Below the pieces are notes generated by a model that was given only the letters and a program-made list of their open reading frames with translations, searched no databases and had not been told where the DNA came from. Positions 1 through 9,338 of a stretch of 13,791 nt of DNA are shown here, one piece after another (position 1 is the first letter of the stretch; each line of letters opens with the position of its first letter). Origin of the DNA: Pleurotus ostreatus/Saccharomyces cerevisiae fusant (taxonomy: Eukaryota; Opisthokonta); the NCBI GenBank assembly GCA_024196135.1, contig JAMQCK010000937.1, forward strand, positions 1-13,791, read 5' to 3'. Made by a program: the position numbers and the translations under genes.

Positions 1-7
1 GCGCGCC

Positions 8-92
8 ATCGTTTCAAGGTCTGGTATGTCTAGGAAAGAGACTGGATGTTGTGAGAGGATGTTCCATCGTCAGCAAAGAACTCACATATATA
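8..92 (-). promoter_or_regulatory. possible core promoter of a gene leaving the window on the left
   Basis: Read on the minus strand, a TATA-like run (ATATATA, 86-92) lies about 80 nt upstream of an ATG at 10-8 that opens with Met-Ala-Arg and runs off the window edge. A 16-codon upstream ORF starts at 67 and its stop codon ends four bases before that ATG. The TATA-to-ATG spacing resembles that of the candidate TATA boxes of the other genes here. Only three codons of the supposed gene are visible, so this is a weak call. Confidence 0.22.
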
Positions 93-627
93 CAGCAAAA
101 TCTCTGGAGGTACATCGCGCAAGTCTACCATCACGGTTGGAGGCAAGAGGGGTTCTGATGCCGGGCGAGAAGCGCCGTAATGGGACAACAGATTACCGGA
201 AACGGCAGGTGCGCGGTCACATGACGGTGCACTGTGGCGTCCACACTTTCAAGTTCGACCGGCGCAGACAGATTCTGGACGTCGCAACGGGACAGTGTGG
301 TTGCTTAGGGAGCGCAAAGCCCCCGAGTGCAGTGCCAATTTATAACAACTACAAGGAATGAAGGTATAGGTATGTGAGCACCGTACAATGTCGATGCCCG
401 TCTTGTTACAGACGCTGAAGGATGGTTGTAAGTTACAGTACTGGGTACCACTGAATTACTGCGGGTTATGGATAAGTCGACGATAGCGACGAAAGCGAGG
501 ATAGCGATTCCCAACGAAGCGAAACCAGGAAGAAACAAGAGAGCGTAAACGACAACAAAGAAAACAAACGATGAAAAGCCGCCAGAGAATAGGAAAGAAG
601 ATACAGAAGAAGAGGAATGCGGTGCTA
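93..627. other. intergenic stretch, nothing recognised
   Basis: This covers the 3' flank of the DUF6533 gene and the space to the left window edge. Open frames exist on both strands (for example 26-361 plus and 305-631 minus). They have no recognisable motif, no convincing codon pattern and no splice structure. A CCAAT pentamer sits at 335-339 on the plus strand, but no gene start nearby gives it meaning. Confidence 0.5.
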
Positions 628-2538
628 TCACATGGTGGCCGTCGACTTCTCCACGTCAACGCGAATCCCGCGGATGTCGCCCTTGGGATGGTCCAAGCTC
701 GGCGCTCTCGCCGCCTTGAACCCCATTTCCAGTCTCTCGACCGGGAGGATACGCCCACCACGAATGATCTTGCCGTCTTTCTCGTAGCTGTCGTCCATAA
801 TAGCATCGCCGTCCTCCGCGCTGGCGGTAAGGCTGCCAAGATCGTATCCCATCCCAATCTTGTCCATCTCAACAACGTCGTGCTCGATGTCGATGCCGAG
901 CTCCGCGCAGTCAGGAGGGATGCTCCCCATGGAGCTCAGGACTGTGGAATCGACGGTGCTCATGCCGATGCGAGGGTTGAAACGAGCACCGGTCTTGCTC
1001 CTGGTACCGAAACGATTAGGAGGCGTGTAAGGCGAGCCAGTGTTCTGCGTCATGCCGGACTTCGTAGCGAAAGCAGCGATTCCGGTACCCTCGGAATGCG
1101 ACACCGTCTCAGAGCCACGTTCGCGAAGGTCTAGGATCTGAGTATCATGAGCATAATTGCCGCATACCAAGCGTGTAGCATACCAGACGGCAAGCTAGCA
1201 CAGGGCCCATCATAACGCTCAAGGGAATATTGATGGCTGACATGACCTGCCTCGGCCTGAAAACATCAGCAAGCTGAAGACCGTTTGACAGAGTGGACGT
1301 ACTGGAGGTAGAAGACGCCGTTTACGAGGTTCGCGATGGAGATCATGATATAATAGAAGACACCTGTAGACTCGCGGTCAGCAAGGACCTATGCGAGCAG
1401 TATGTCAAGACACACCTTCGCGAATGAAAGTCTGGATGAGACGACTGTTAGGACCTCCGTTGCGTTTGCGTATGTAGATGGCCTTGATGATGGTCATGAA
1501 AGTAACCATAGTGTCGAATCCCAAGGGGGCGATCTGGGGAAAAATGAGGAGTGCGTTGTGCGACGTTTTGGAAATATACTGACGAAGAAACCTGCAACAC
1601 AGATTAGCACGACTCCAGCTCAGGTGATGTCCAGCTTACCAAGAAGATGAGCGGAATGAGGCTTCGACATGGGAAGACAAGGCCCGTGGTCCTGTGTAGT
1701 CGTTGAGTATAGAGTCCCCAGATACAGCTTGATGGACGAACCGGGTCGATGAAGGGTAGCACTGAAGAGCAATGAGTCAGCATCTCCATTGCATCGGGCA
1801 AGGTGCAACGTACAAAGCATCTGGGTGGTGTCGACGTAGAGCTGGTATGCCGCCACACCCGCCATAGATGTGATGAGGAAAATGAGGATATACGTGTTGC
1901 GGTTGAAGAAGGCGTATGTGCGGATGAGCAAGATCGCTAAAGGCATAGTAAGCTATGCGCCGAGCCCGCAAAGGTGGCGACATACATTCGGAACCGACTT
2001 GGTTCCACATGGCGAGCGCGACGGGAATCTGCGCATATATGAGCCTCGTAGGCGGACGCGGTGCACGCGAGGACACACCTTGTATATCCTTTCGCAGGTC
2101 TCCTTGGTATGATTCGTGACGAAACAGAACAGCAAGTAAGGAACGACGGCGATGACCCAGTACCTACGAAACATAAGGTGACGCAACAGCAAGAAGGCCC
2201 ATTACTCACCGGCAGAAGAGGTAGGCAGCCTTAACAGGCGTCCAGTGCGTCTTCCAAATCTATTTGCGTGTCAATGGCGCGCAGGCCGTAGCGAGCGTCC
2301 TTCGACTCACGAAGCGATATTCTCTGCCCAAACTGATGATCCAGTCCCAGACGACGACAGCATCTGAGCTCGCCGTGAGTCAAAAAGGGCGAGAGATGGG
2401 AAGAAGCTCGTACACATCGCTATGGCTCGTGTCAGCTGGACGCGTCGCGGTCAGGACCACCGCCTAGCACGTACCGCAGAAGTACACCTGGGTGACGAAG
2501 ATGTAGTATTTCGCTTCCTGGAGCTGAGCGTTGTCCAT
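628..2538 (-). CDS. DUF6533 multi-pass (about 7-TM) membrane protein, 419 aa, 13 exons
   Basis: Exons, minus strand: 2538-2475, 2363-2311, 2259-2210, 2163-2079, 2028-1986, 1936-1814, 1761-1742, 1691-1640, 1591-1584, 1533-1416, 1363-1303, 1256-1184, 1137-628. All junctions are GT-AG and in phase, giving 1260 nt. Introns are 46-52 nt except the first (111 nt). The N-terminus (about residues 12-56, with WDWIISLGRE then IWKTHWTP) matches the DUF6533 domain of basidiomycete orphan membrane proteins. Later family hallmarks are RTYAFFNRN (104-112), KRNGGPNSRLI, FIREGVFYYI and LSVMMGPVLACRL. About seven hydrophobic segments lie between residues 10 and 250. The last exon encodes a hydrophilic, Ser- and Asp-rich tail of about 170 residues, probably cytosolic. 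The start ATG (CCGCCATGG) has a good context. The receptor-like topology suggests sensing, but no member's role is known to me. Family assignment is firm, function unknown. Confidence 0.9.
1584..1591 (-). other. 8-nt micro-exon (exon 9 of the DUF6533 gene)
   Basis: The eight bases GTTTCTTC lie between a 48-nt intron (1592-1639, GTAAGC...TTGCAG) and a 50-nt intron (1534-1583, GTCAGT...CCCCAG). Including them gives Gly-Phe-Phe joined in phase to Ile-Ala-Pro. That matches what I know of this family, in which a hydrophobic stretch continues from HLLG into the next membrane segment. Skipping them breaks the frame. Confidence 0.75.
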
Positions 2539-3133
2539 GGCGGCGGATGCTGGGGCCGGCGGGCTCGAGACAGAGATGATGGGAGGAGAGAAGGAGAGGA
2601 TGTTGAACGCCGGGCGACAATGCGGATATACCCTCGTCCAAATAGAGCAATACAGCGGACGAAGCTTCTGGCGCGGATCTGAAGAGTTTCTTCATGTTCA
2701 ATTATACCCAAATTGTAATCTTCGGCGCGGCAGAAAGCTATTCTGAAAGCCTGTCATATCCGGGCACAAGGGTCCCGTATTCTGACCAGCTTTCGTCCCT
2801 GCTGCATGCCCTGTATCGCTGATGAGCACGCCGTGAGGACTGGATCTGAGCCGAATGCATACAGCGCACCTTGCATGAAACAGGCGCAGAAGCACCGGTA
2901 GGCTGGGGCGTGCGAAGCTCCTCCCGCGACGCGCAGATCTTCGATGGCAGATAGACTAACCTTTTAGAGGTCGAGTCGGATCACCGTCGAGAACGCCTAT
3001 TTGGGTCCGTTCATGACGGCAAGACGCTGCATACTTCAGTGGACCCACACCCATCAGTTACCTGCCTCAAAGCGCGAGACTGTGTGAGTTCGAGCCAGTC
3101 CTCGCATCCAAGGCAACAGTCCAAGAAATCTCT
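2539..3133. other. intergenic region between two minus-strand genes
   Basis: These 595 bases hold the upstream region of the DUF6533 gene and the 3' flank of the 902-residue membrane-protein gene. Several short frames are open but none shows recognisable protein features. A GTTCGAG motif near 3087 resembles a tRNA B-box, but no cloverleaf can be drawn around it. Apart from the candidate TATA box I see nothing functional. Confidence 0.5.
2626..2631 (-). promoter_or_regulatory. candidate TATA box of the DUF6533 gene
   Basis: A TATAT run (GGGTATATCC on the minus strand) lies 88-93 nt upstream of the DUF6533 start codon. It is a positional and motif match only. A second AT-rich site (GTATAATT, minus, near 2700-2707) is farther away. 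Confidence 0.35.
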
Positions 3134-5998
3134 TCAGTCGTGATCATGGGACACTACTACAGACGGTGTCATAGGTGGCGCTGATTGCTCCGCGGAGGGA
3201 GGCGTAGGTGAGCCGGCAGCGTCGTCAAGGATATCTGGCGGTGGCGGACCCGCTTCCGGAGGAGCAGCGGTGAACTCCGGGTTGAAGGCCATTCGCAAGT
3301 CGTCGGCAGCCCTTTCGGACGATTCCCATAGCATCGGATTGAGGACGACGCTGTCGTCGTATGGCCGCTTAGCCATGACGAGGTCGATAGACCGCATCAA
3401 ACTCCGTGAGCCATACATTCCTTGCGCGGTCAAGAGGAACCTGGTTAACTGGCCAGTTGTTAGTTCCTTTGCCATTCAATCGCAGCACAAGGCCACGTAC
3501 TATGTAAACCCATTCGCAGATCACCCATGTCTCCGTTGCCATGGGATGCTCGGAAGGGACATGTCGAGCGTCGGTAAAGCAGTCCATGATGATAGCGCAT
3601 ATTTCTTGCCCTGTGTACCAGAACAACTGCAATTCATGAGTACGGTCTCCGCCAGGTAGTCATATAGGCTATACGCACGTCTTCGTGTCTGAGAGCATCC
3701 ACAAGTATCAATAGGAGGGCGTGTACAACTTTCGGCGGACGTTCATCCGAGTCGGCAGAGCGCATAAGCTCGAAGTCCATCTCGCAGACGGGCTCCTTTC
3801 CCACAGCATGTTGCCATCCCATGTCGCCCAGGTACCGACGGACGACGGTGTGAATGACGTGCGCGGCCATAGCCCACTCCTCTGTACGAGAGAAGTAGAA
3901 CATGCCGATAGCCTCCATGTTGCGCACCGCTACCTTCGCGTACAAGCGATATTCGACGTCGAAGGTGATGACTCCAAGTATGGGCTCAGCGGACAGCGGT
4001 GATGTAGGGCTGGCGCCATCCGATGGACCTGCTATGGAGCCAGACCGTGACGCAGGGAGAGGTATGCGGTCAGGATAGATCTCCGCAACCACGTCTTCCT
4101 CGTCAGTGACGATGACGCCGGAGCCACTTGTCAAGGTCGACTTGTGCGACGCGGATCTTGAAGACGGAATCGCCGACAGCCTGTCTGGCCAGCATAGGTC
4201 AGCAGGAGACGCAGCAATGAAGACAATTGCGCGTACGGTTGGATGTATTGACATGAAGTGTGGCGCCATACATGCGGTCGCCAACGGACCTCAGAGAGGT
4301 GTACGATGCATGTCTTGAAGACCGTGTGGGATGATGGCGCGTCCTTCTCGATGAGGCCCTAGAACGCATAGAAGACACGACGCTGGCTCGTTGACTATGC
4401 GTTGGAGTGCCGTCGCGCGATGGTGGAAGGGGGATGAGCATCGGGTTGAGGGCGTCTTTCGGCATGTCCCAGAAGGGCTGGTGATGCATACTGCCAGGAG
4501 TTGGCGGCGCAGAGACTTCGCGGTCGGTGGTGGATATGACATCGGTCTTCAATTCCGACAAAGGTATTGCTGAGCCCATGCCCTTTTCTGAGAAGTCCGG
4601 TGGCAAGTCCGCTCCAGCGTTGTCTGGCGGGACGTCGACAAGAGCTTCCTGCTCTTGTGGAGATCCCGCGTGCTCGTTGTCGGATGAGGAAGAACGGTGG
4701 TCACTACGAGCGCTCGACCTCTCCCAGAACTTCCACCAAGGCCCTTGCTGCAATTTCGCGTCCGGTGTTGGCGTCACAATGCGCCATCCGAAGTTGTTGA
4801 GCGGCGTGTAGTAACAGACGTTGGCCAGATGAATGATGTACCCCTTGCTGCCGTTGGCGATGACATACAAGAAGATGAAGATGATGACCGTCCGTACATC
4901 GCTCGACTTCGCGCCGATGTAAAATGCCAGGAAGCCGATGATGAGAAGGAAGAGGGTCAAGAGAGCCTCCCAGCGGGAGATCAGGAGGCGCGAAAATCGG
5001 TAGTGCTGGCCAAGCTGGAAGTGATTGCCTCGCCTTGAAGGGGCCAAGGAGCGTCGTGCTAGATTGTTGATGAACCAGGTGCTGTCCACTAGCTGCCAGT
5101 CCGGCACTACTCCCGTAATTGGTATCCTCACGGCCTTTACCCTACGAAGTCGCTTGATGACGACGTGCGTCAGGGTCTGCGCAAAACCCAGAACGAGCTG
5201 CCCGCCGACGAGCAGAGCGGACGCCTGGGCAGATTGCCACTTGAGCAGCGGCGATGCTGTGAAGACGGCGATGACAAGAAACACAATGAGAAAGCCGCCA
5301 ATGGAGATGTACAGGATGTAAGGCCGCGTCTCCAGCGGTAAGGATGGGCTAGGCCAGTGAAGTTCGATGTAGCCGCGTCCGCCTTGTACGTTCTCCAGTT
5401 CCTCGTAGACCGACATATGGCTATCCGAGTCGAAAGGCCCCGTCTCGAGGGAGTGGGATATCCTATCGCGCACATCTTTGAGCTTAGCGAGGAGGTCGTT
5501 AAGATTGTCGCATTCCCATTCGACGCGCCCGGTGACCGTCGCTGCGCTGAATTCCCGCAGGAAGGCGCGCATGGGCTCGAAGTCAATTTTCTTCTCTCCT
5601 AGAGTCCAATCGAGCGTAACGAGTGCGCAGGCCGCGACGCCGCGGTTCACCTCGCGCCCCTTGCAGGTGATGCCGCCGCGTTTTGACATTCTGGGAACCA
5701 GCCCATAGAGCACGTAGCACCCGACGTCTGCGGCCGCGTCGAGGATGTCTGTGTCCCCTGCGCCCAGCAGGTCCTTGACGCCAGGGAGGTCGGACGCCTT
5801 GCAGACGGTGGCCATCATGCCCAGCGCCCCGATGGGCGCGAGGGTCGCGAACACGGTCTGCTTTTTGTTCGTGACCTCGTGCGCGAAGGCTCTGGCGGAG
5901 TCCGCGCCGACGAGGGTCGCGAGAGGCGAGAAGGAGGTCAGCGCATCCGAGAAAATCTGCTGGAAATCGTCGCCGCTGATGATATCGGTTGGTGGCAT
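3134..5998 (-). CDS. orphan multi-pass membrane protein, 902 aa, 4 exons
   Basis: Exons, minus strand: 5998-4237, 4184-3679, 3626-3501, 3448-3134. The three introns are each 52 nt with GT-AG ends, and the last has a CTAAC branch-point match. All junctions are in phase (2709 nt). The N-terminal part (about residues 15-150) is globular with a hydrophobic stretch (VFATLAPIGALGMMATV, 49-65). Strong membrane segments follow near 226-249, 259-281, 344-363 and 369-383. A long Ser/Arg/Pro-rich, probably disordered linker covers about 425-640. A second folded part (about 655-860) contains FDVEYRLYAKVAVRN and an aromatic- and Cys-rich stretch. The tail is Pro-rich. The N-terminal block recalls large fungal membrane proteins whose N-terminus reads like 'APLGIIT', but that is memory-level similarity. 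I do not recognise a catalytic motif. It is divergent from ALG9 across 629 bp. Gene structure is well supported, function unknown. Confidence 0.85.
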
Positions 5999-6627
5999 GC
6001 CTGTGCGCAGCGTCGGGCGATGACAGGAGGAAGAGAGCGCCCTCGGCTGTCAAAGCGTGAGATGAGATCGTTTGATGTCGTCCGTAGCATCTATATATTC
6101 ATCTTACCTATGATGAGGAATTACGAAAGAACTGTGCGCTGAACAGGACACATGAGGTAGGCTTTCTTCATAGATTCATTATGGGCGCTTCGCCAAGCCG
6201 AGTAGACCCATAAATCCACGGCAGAGCGGCTAGACTCGATAGAAGTGGTACGTCTCAAGCCAACTAGTCGCCTACTGAATGATGATAAGCGCCCGACGTT
6301 GACAGATGGTTCTAATCATGGGACGCAACCCCCTCGCTGGAGGCAGAGCGTAGAGCTCACCGCAAAGATATTTGGGGGTACGCCTCTATTCTTCACTCTC
6401 CGAATTAGATCTTTTACTTCGTATACATTGGCAGTCTTATGGGAGCATGCAAGAAGGAATATGTGCCTTGGGTCGTGGCTGGACTTGGAGAAGATGAGCG
6501 CGGGAGTTGAAGTGGGTCCCGCGCCAAATTCTCACGGTCTGACGGCATTGCCCGAGCGCGCGACGCGTCCGCCGTCCGACGCGGGTCGCGTCGGCGAGAA
6601 CCTCAGCCAGCTTGAAGACGAACCACC
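5999..6627. promoter_or_regulatory. divergent intergenic region between the membrane-protein gene and ALG9
   Basis: The 629 bases separate the two start codons of divergently transcribed genes and must hold both promoters. Only the minus-side TATA box is clear. No convincing TATA is visible just upstream of ALG9, as expected for a housekeeping gene. A long plus-strand open frame starting at 6245 reads through ALG9 introns and is not a gene. Confidence 0.5.
6092..6097 (-). promoter_or_regulatory. candidate TATA box of the 902-aa membrane-protein gene
   Basis: A TATATA run lies 94-99 nt upstream of the start codon at 5998, inside the divergent intergenic region. It is the clearest TATA match in this window for a well-defined gene. 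Confidence 0.45.
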
Positions 6628-8981
6628 ATGTCGTCCTCTGGAGTCGCTGGTCCCCCTCGGACAGAAACAATCCGTTTCCGGCGCCCCGAGACAGGTGAAC
6701 CTAAGAAAGCGACCATTCGTCCTCTGCGCCATACCGGCATCTTGCAGGATCAGGTCCGGAGGTACGTCCGGAACAGTACTTGTAGGGGAAGGGGGACTCA
6801 CCGACTTGGCCATTGCAGATCTGCCAAAAGGCCATGGGCGCCAGACTTTGCGTGGGCAGTCCGATGGCTGCTACTCATTCGCTTCTCGGCTGCCATGTAC
6901 GCAAATATCACCGACTGTGACGAAGGTGCGTGTCATACTGTCCGACACTATGCCATTGTACTTACGGTCCCTCGTAGTCTTCAACTTCTGGGAACCCTTG
7001 CATCTCTTCGACCGCGGCTATGGCTTCCAGACTTGGGAGGTCTCGCCCGAATACTCCATTCGCAGCTGGGCGTACATCGTCCTTCACTGGTTCCCCGTCC
7101 AACTGTCGAAGATCTTCATCGGCCCTGACAAGGTGAGGCTACCCCCGCAACTATGAGGAACAAGCTCACCTAGAGATGCAGCGTCCCGCCTTCTTCGCAG
7201 TCCGCGCAGTGCTTGGCCTGGCGTCTACCCTCATCGAATCGTACTTCTACCGTTCGGTCTACACGCACATCAACGAGCGCGTAGGAAGGTACCTATTCTT
7301 TATGCTGTCCTTTAACGCCGGAATGTGGAATGCGGCTCCTGGTTAGTGTGCACACGTTCACTTGTGGGGCAACGCTAACTCGGTGTACTAGCGTTCCTGC
7401 CCTCGTCCTTCGCCATGCACGCATGCACTTTGGCGTTCGCGTACGCCATGGAGCCTTGCAGCATCAAGAACAACCGGCGCACTCTGGCTGCTACCGTGCT
7501 GTTCGCAACGGCTGCCATAGTGGGATGGCCATTCTCGCTTGCGCTTGCCATACCCTTTGTATACGAGGAGCTGTTCGTCGTGGGCTCAGACACGGCACAC
7601 AAGGATACCGCGAGCGTGCTCCGCTACCGCTGGATCCGCTTTATCACGTACACTCTGTTGGCGGGGCTCGTCGCGGTGCGTACAAGCAAATGGTTACAAC
7701 TCGCTTGGCTCATCCTGCATAGATTCCGGTCATTGGCATCGACACCGCGGCATATGGCAAGCTGACGATCGTCCCTTGGAACATCATCAGCTACAACATA
7801 TTCGGCGGCGCGCTACGTGGCCCAGAGCTCTACGGCACGGAGCCGTGGAACTTCTACATCCTCAACCTGTTGCTCAATTTCAACGTCCTGCTGCCGTTTG
7901 CCTTGCTGTCGCTCCCGGCCCTGCTCCTTACGAAAGTCTTCGACCGCAAGCGGTTGGATGAGCGACAGGCGAACCCGACGCTGAGTTTGGCCCTTCGCTT
8001 GGCTCCCTTCTATCTGTGGCTCGGCATCCTTTCGGCGCAGCCGCACAAGGAGGAGCGGTTCATGTACCCGGTCTACCCGATGCTGTGCTTTAACGCCGCT
8101 GTGGCCGTCTATCTCGTGAAGGGATGGATGGAGGTCATCTTCATCAAGGCGACAAACTCGCCGTACAGGGTATGACCCCTCGTTCGCCAGCCCAACACAT
8201 TCTCACCTCTTTTTAGGCCGCGCAAACGTCCATCTTCAGCAACTTCTCGTCGTCGGTGGTCCTCGCTACATGCGTCCTCTCGATTTCCAGGATCATGGCA
8301 CTTTGGTATTACTACCATGCCCCGCAGTCGGCGTACTTCCAATTCGAGCACAAGGAACTTCCCCGCCTCCTTAATGTCACCGGAATCCTACCCCCTCTGC
8401 CGCCCCACACGCGCGAGAAGGACATGCCCCGTATCGACCTTTCGCCCATCAGGGATTTCAACCTCACCCTCTGCGTGGGCAAGGAATGGCACCGCTTCCC
8501 TGGCCACTACCACGTCCCCGACGGCGTCCGCGTCGAGTTCGTCAAGAGCGAGTTCTCTGGCCTGCTTCCGGGCCACTTCGGCGAAGACGAGGTCAAGGCG
8601 GACTTCAACGGCAACAGCGCCCTCGATGGCTTCTGGCCGCGTCCCGTCACCCGCCTCGTTCCCGTCCACCAGAACGACCTCAACATCGAGGAGCCCAGCC
8701 ATTACGGATCCATCGAGCAATGCGACTACATGGTGGACCTAGACTTCCCGCTGCACCCATCAGAGTCGCCCCTCGAGCCGCGGTACGCGCTGATGGAGGA
8801 GTGGGAGCGCGTCGCTTGCTATCCGTTCCTGGACGCTCGCTTCTCGCCGCTGGCGACGCGGGCGCTGTGGATGCCGGGCGAGGTGTGGCAGCGAGCGAAT
8901 GAGTATGGAGATTACTGCCTGCTAAGGCATGGGCAGAGGGTGGAAAAGAAGATAGAGACGGTCTTGAGCCAGCAGAAGTGA
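6628..8981 (+). CDS. ALG9: ALG9 alpha-1,2-mannosyltransferase (GT22), 683 aa, 7 exons
   Basis: Exons: 6628-6761, 6819-6925, 6978-7132, 7182-7341, 7392-7675, 7723-8169, 8217-8981. The introns are 47-57 nt and GT-AG, and all phases agree (2052 nt). The protein is a multi-pass ER membrane enzyme that uses dolichyl-phosphate mannose to add alpha-1,2-mannose to the Man6 and Man8 dolichol-linked N-glycan precursors in the lumen. Diagnostic stretches are ITDCDEVFNFWEP (75-87, the acidic first luminal loop typical of GT22), GYGFQTWEVSPEYSIRSW, FFMLSFNAGMWNAAPAFLPS, PWNIISYNIFGG, GTEPWNFY, and SAQPHKEERFMYPVYP before the last membrane segments. A long luminal C-terminal region follows, ending in a hydrophilic tail. 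The start has a strong context (ACCACCATG) and leaves a 45-residue Arg-rich cytosolic N-terminus. Identification is secure by motif order and length. Confidence 0.96.
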
Positions 8982-8997
8982 AAGACCCCGAAGTAAC

Positions 8998-9261
8998 TTA
9001 CCCCAGCATAATACTGTTACAATAATGTTCATTCGCAGTCTTGCCGTACTGTACGCGCTCTTCGTGGACGGGAAGAGAGACTGGGAAAGACGACGGGGGG
9101 TTGTTGGCGCTAAACGTAAGCACCGGGCCGCTGGAAGCCGACAAGCTTCCCGAAACAGTCGCGCCTTGCCATCTTGCTCTTGCATCAGCCACCCGTTCGC
9201 GAGCCTCATCTTCCACCAGGGCATTTAAGTCCCCATCTGGTGGCTCCTCCGGGGCGCTCAT
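8998..9261 (-). CDS. small hypothetical ORF, 87 aa, between ALG9 and ATG15
   Basis: This frame is antisense in the 357-bp gap between ALG9 and ATG15, so it is not a shadow of either coding region. Residues 1-36 are acidic then Ala/Arg-rich (MSAPEEPPDGDLNALVEDEA..., followed by a likely helix ERVADARARWQ), with protein-like composition. The second half is less convincing. A 43-nt GT-AG intron (GTGCTT...CCCAG) could remove part of it and shift to a frame running under the end of ALG9. I recognise no family. It would be divergent from ATG15 with only 77 bp between start codons. It could equally be a chance frame in GC-rich DNA. Confidence 0.25.
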   Translation of the reverse strand: MSAPEEPPDGDLNALVEDEARERVADARARWQGATVSGSLSASSGPVLTFSANNPPSSFPVSLPVHEERVQYGKTANEHYCNSIMLG

Positions 9262-9265
9262 ATAC
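9259..9265 (+). promoter_or_regulatory. candidate TATA-like element of ATG15
   Basis: CATATAC lies about 75 nt upstream of the chosen ATG15 start. A TTTAA run lies about 35 bases further upstream. Both are weak motif matches supported mainly by position. Confidence 0.3.
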
Positions 9266-9338
9266 TCCCCTCTTTGCGCGCACCTGTGGTCGCAGAGTCA
9301 CGACCTCTAGGCCCTTCCTTACGGCGTATCTAATCGAC

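Noticed and set aside
305..631. Hydrophobic 108-codon minus-strand frame downstream of the DUF6533 stop
   Set aside because: Its Phe/Val-rich run comes from A-rich plus-strand sequence (AAC/AAAG repeats). No splice or start context links it to a gene.
571..1134. 187-codon plus-strand open frame
   Set aside because: It is antisense to the long last exon of the DUF6533 gene and has no motif of its own.
3085..3105. tRNA B-box-like motif (GTTCGAGCC)
   Set aside because: No T-stem pairing, acceptor stem or A-box at the right distance could be found.
5583..6053. Arg/Gly-rich 156-codon minus-strand frame upstream of and overlapping the 902-aa protein
   Set aside because: It is another frame of the same GC-rich coding exon, dominated by Arg, Gly and Ala as out-of-frame GC-rich translation usually is.
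6245..7156. 303-codon plus-strand open frame overlapping the ALG9 5' end
   Set aside because: It reads through the first two ALG9 introns and happens to rejoin the ALG9 frame only in exon 3. The upstream part has no protein-like features, while spliced ALG9 from 6628 matches the family throughout.
8486..8902. Open frames overlapping the last ALG9 exon
   Set aside because: They are alternate frames of the conserved ALG9 C-terminal domain, with Arg/Pro-biased composition.
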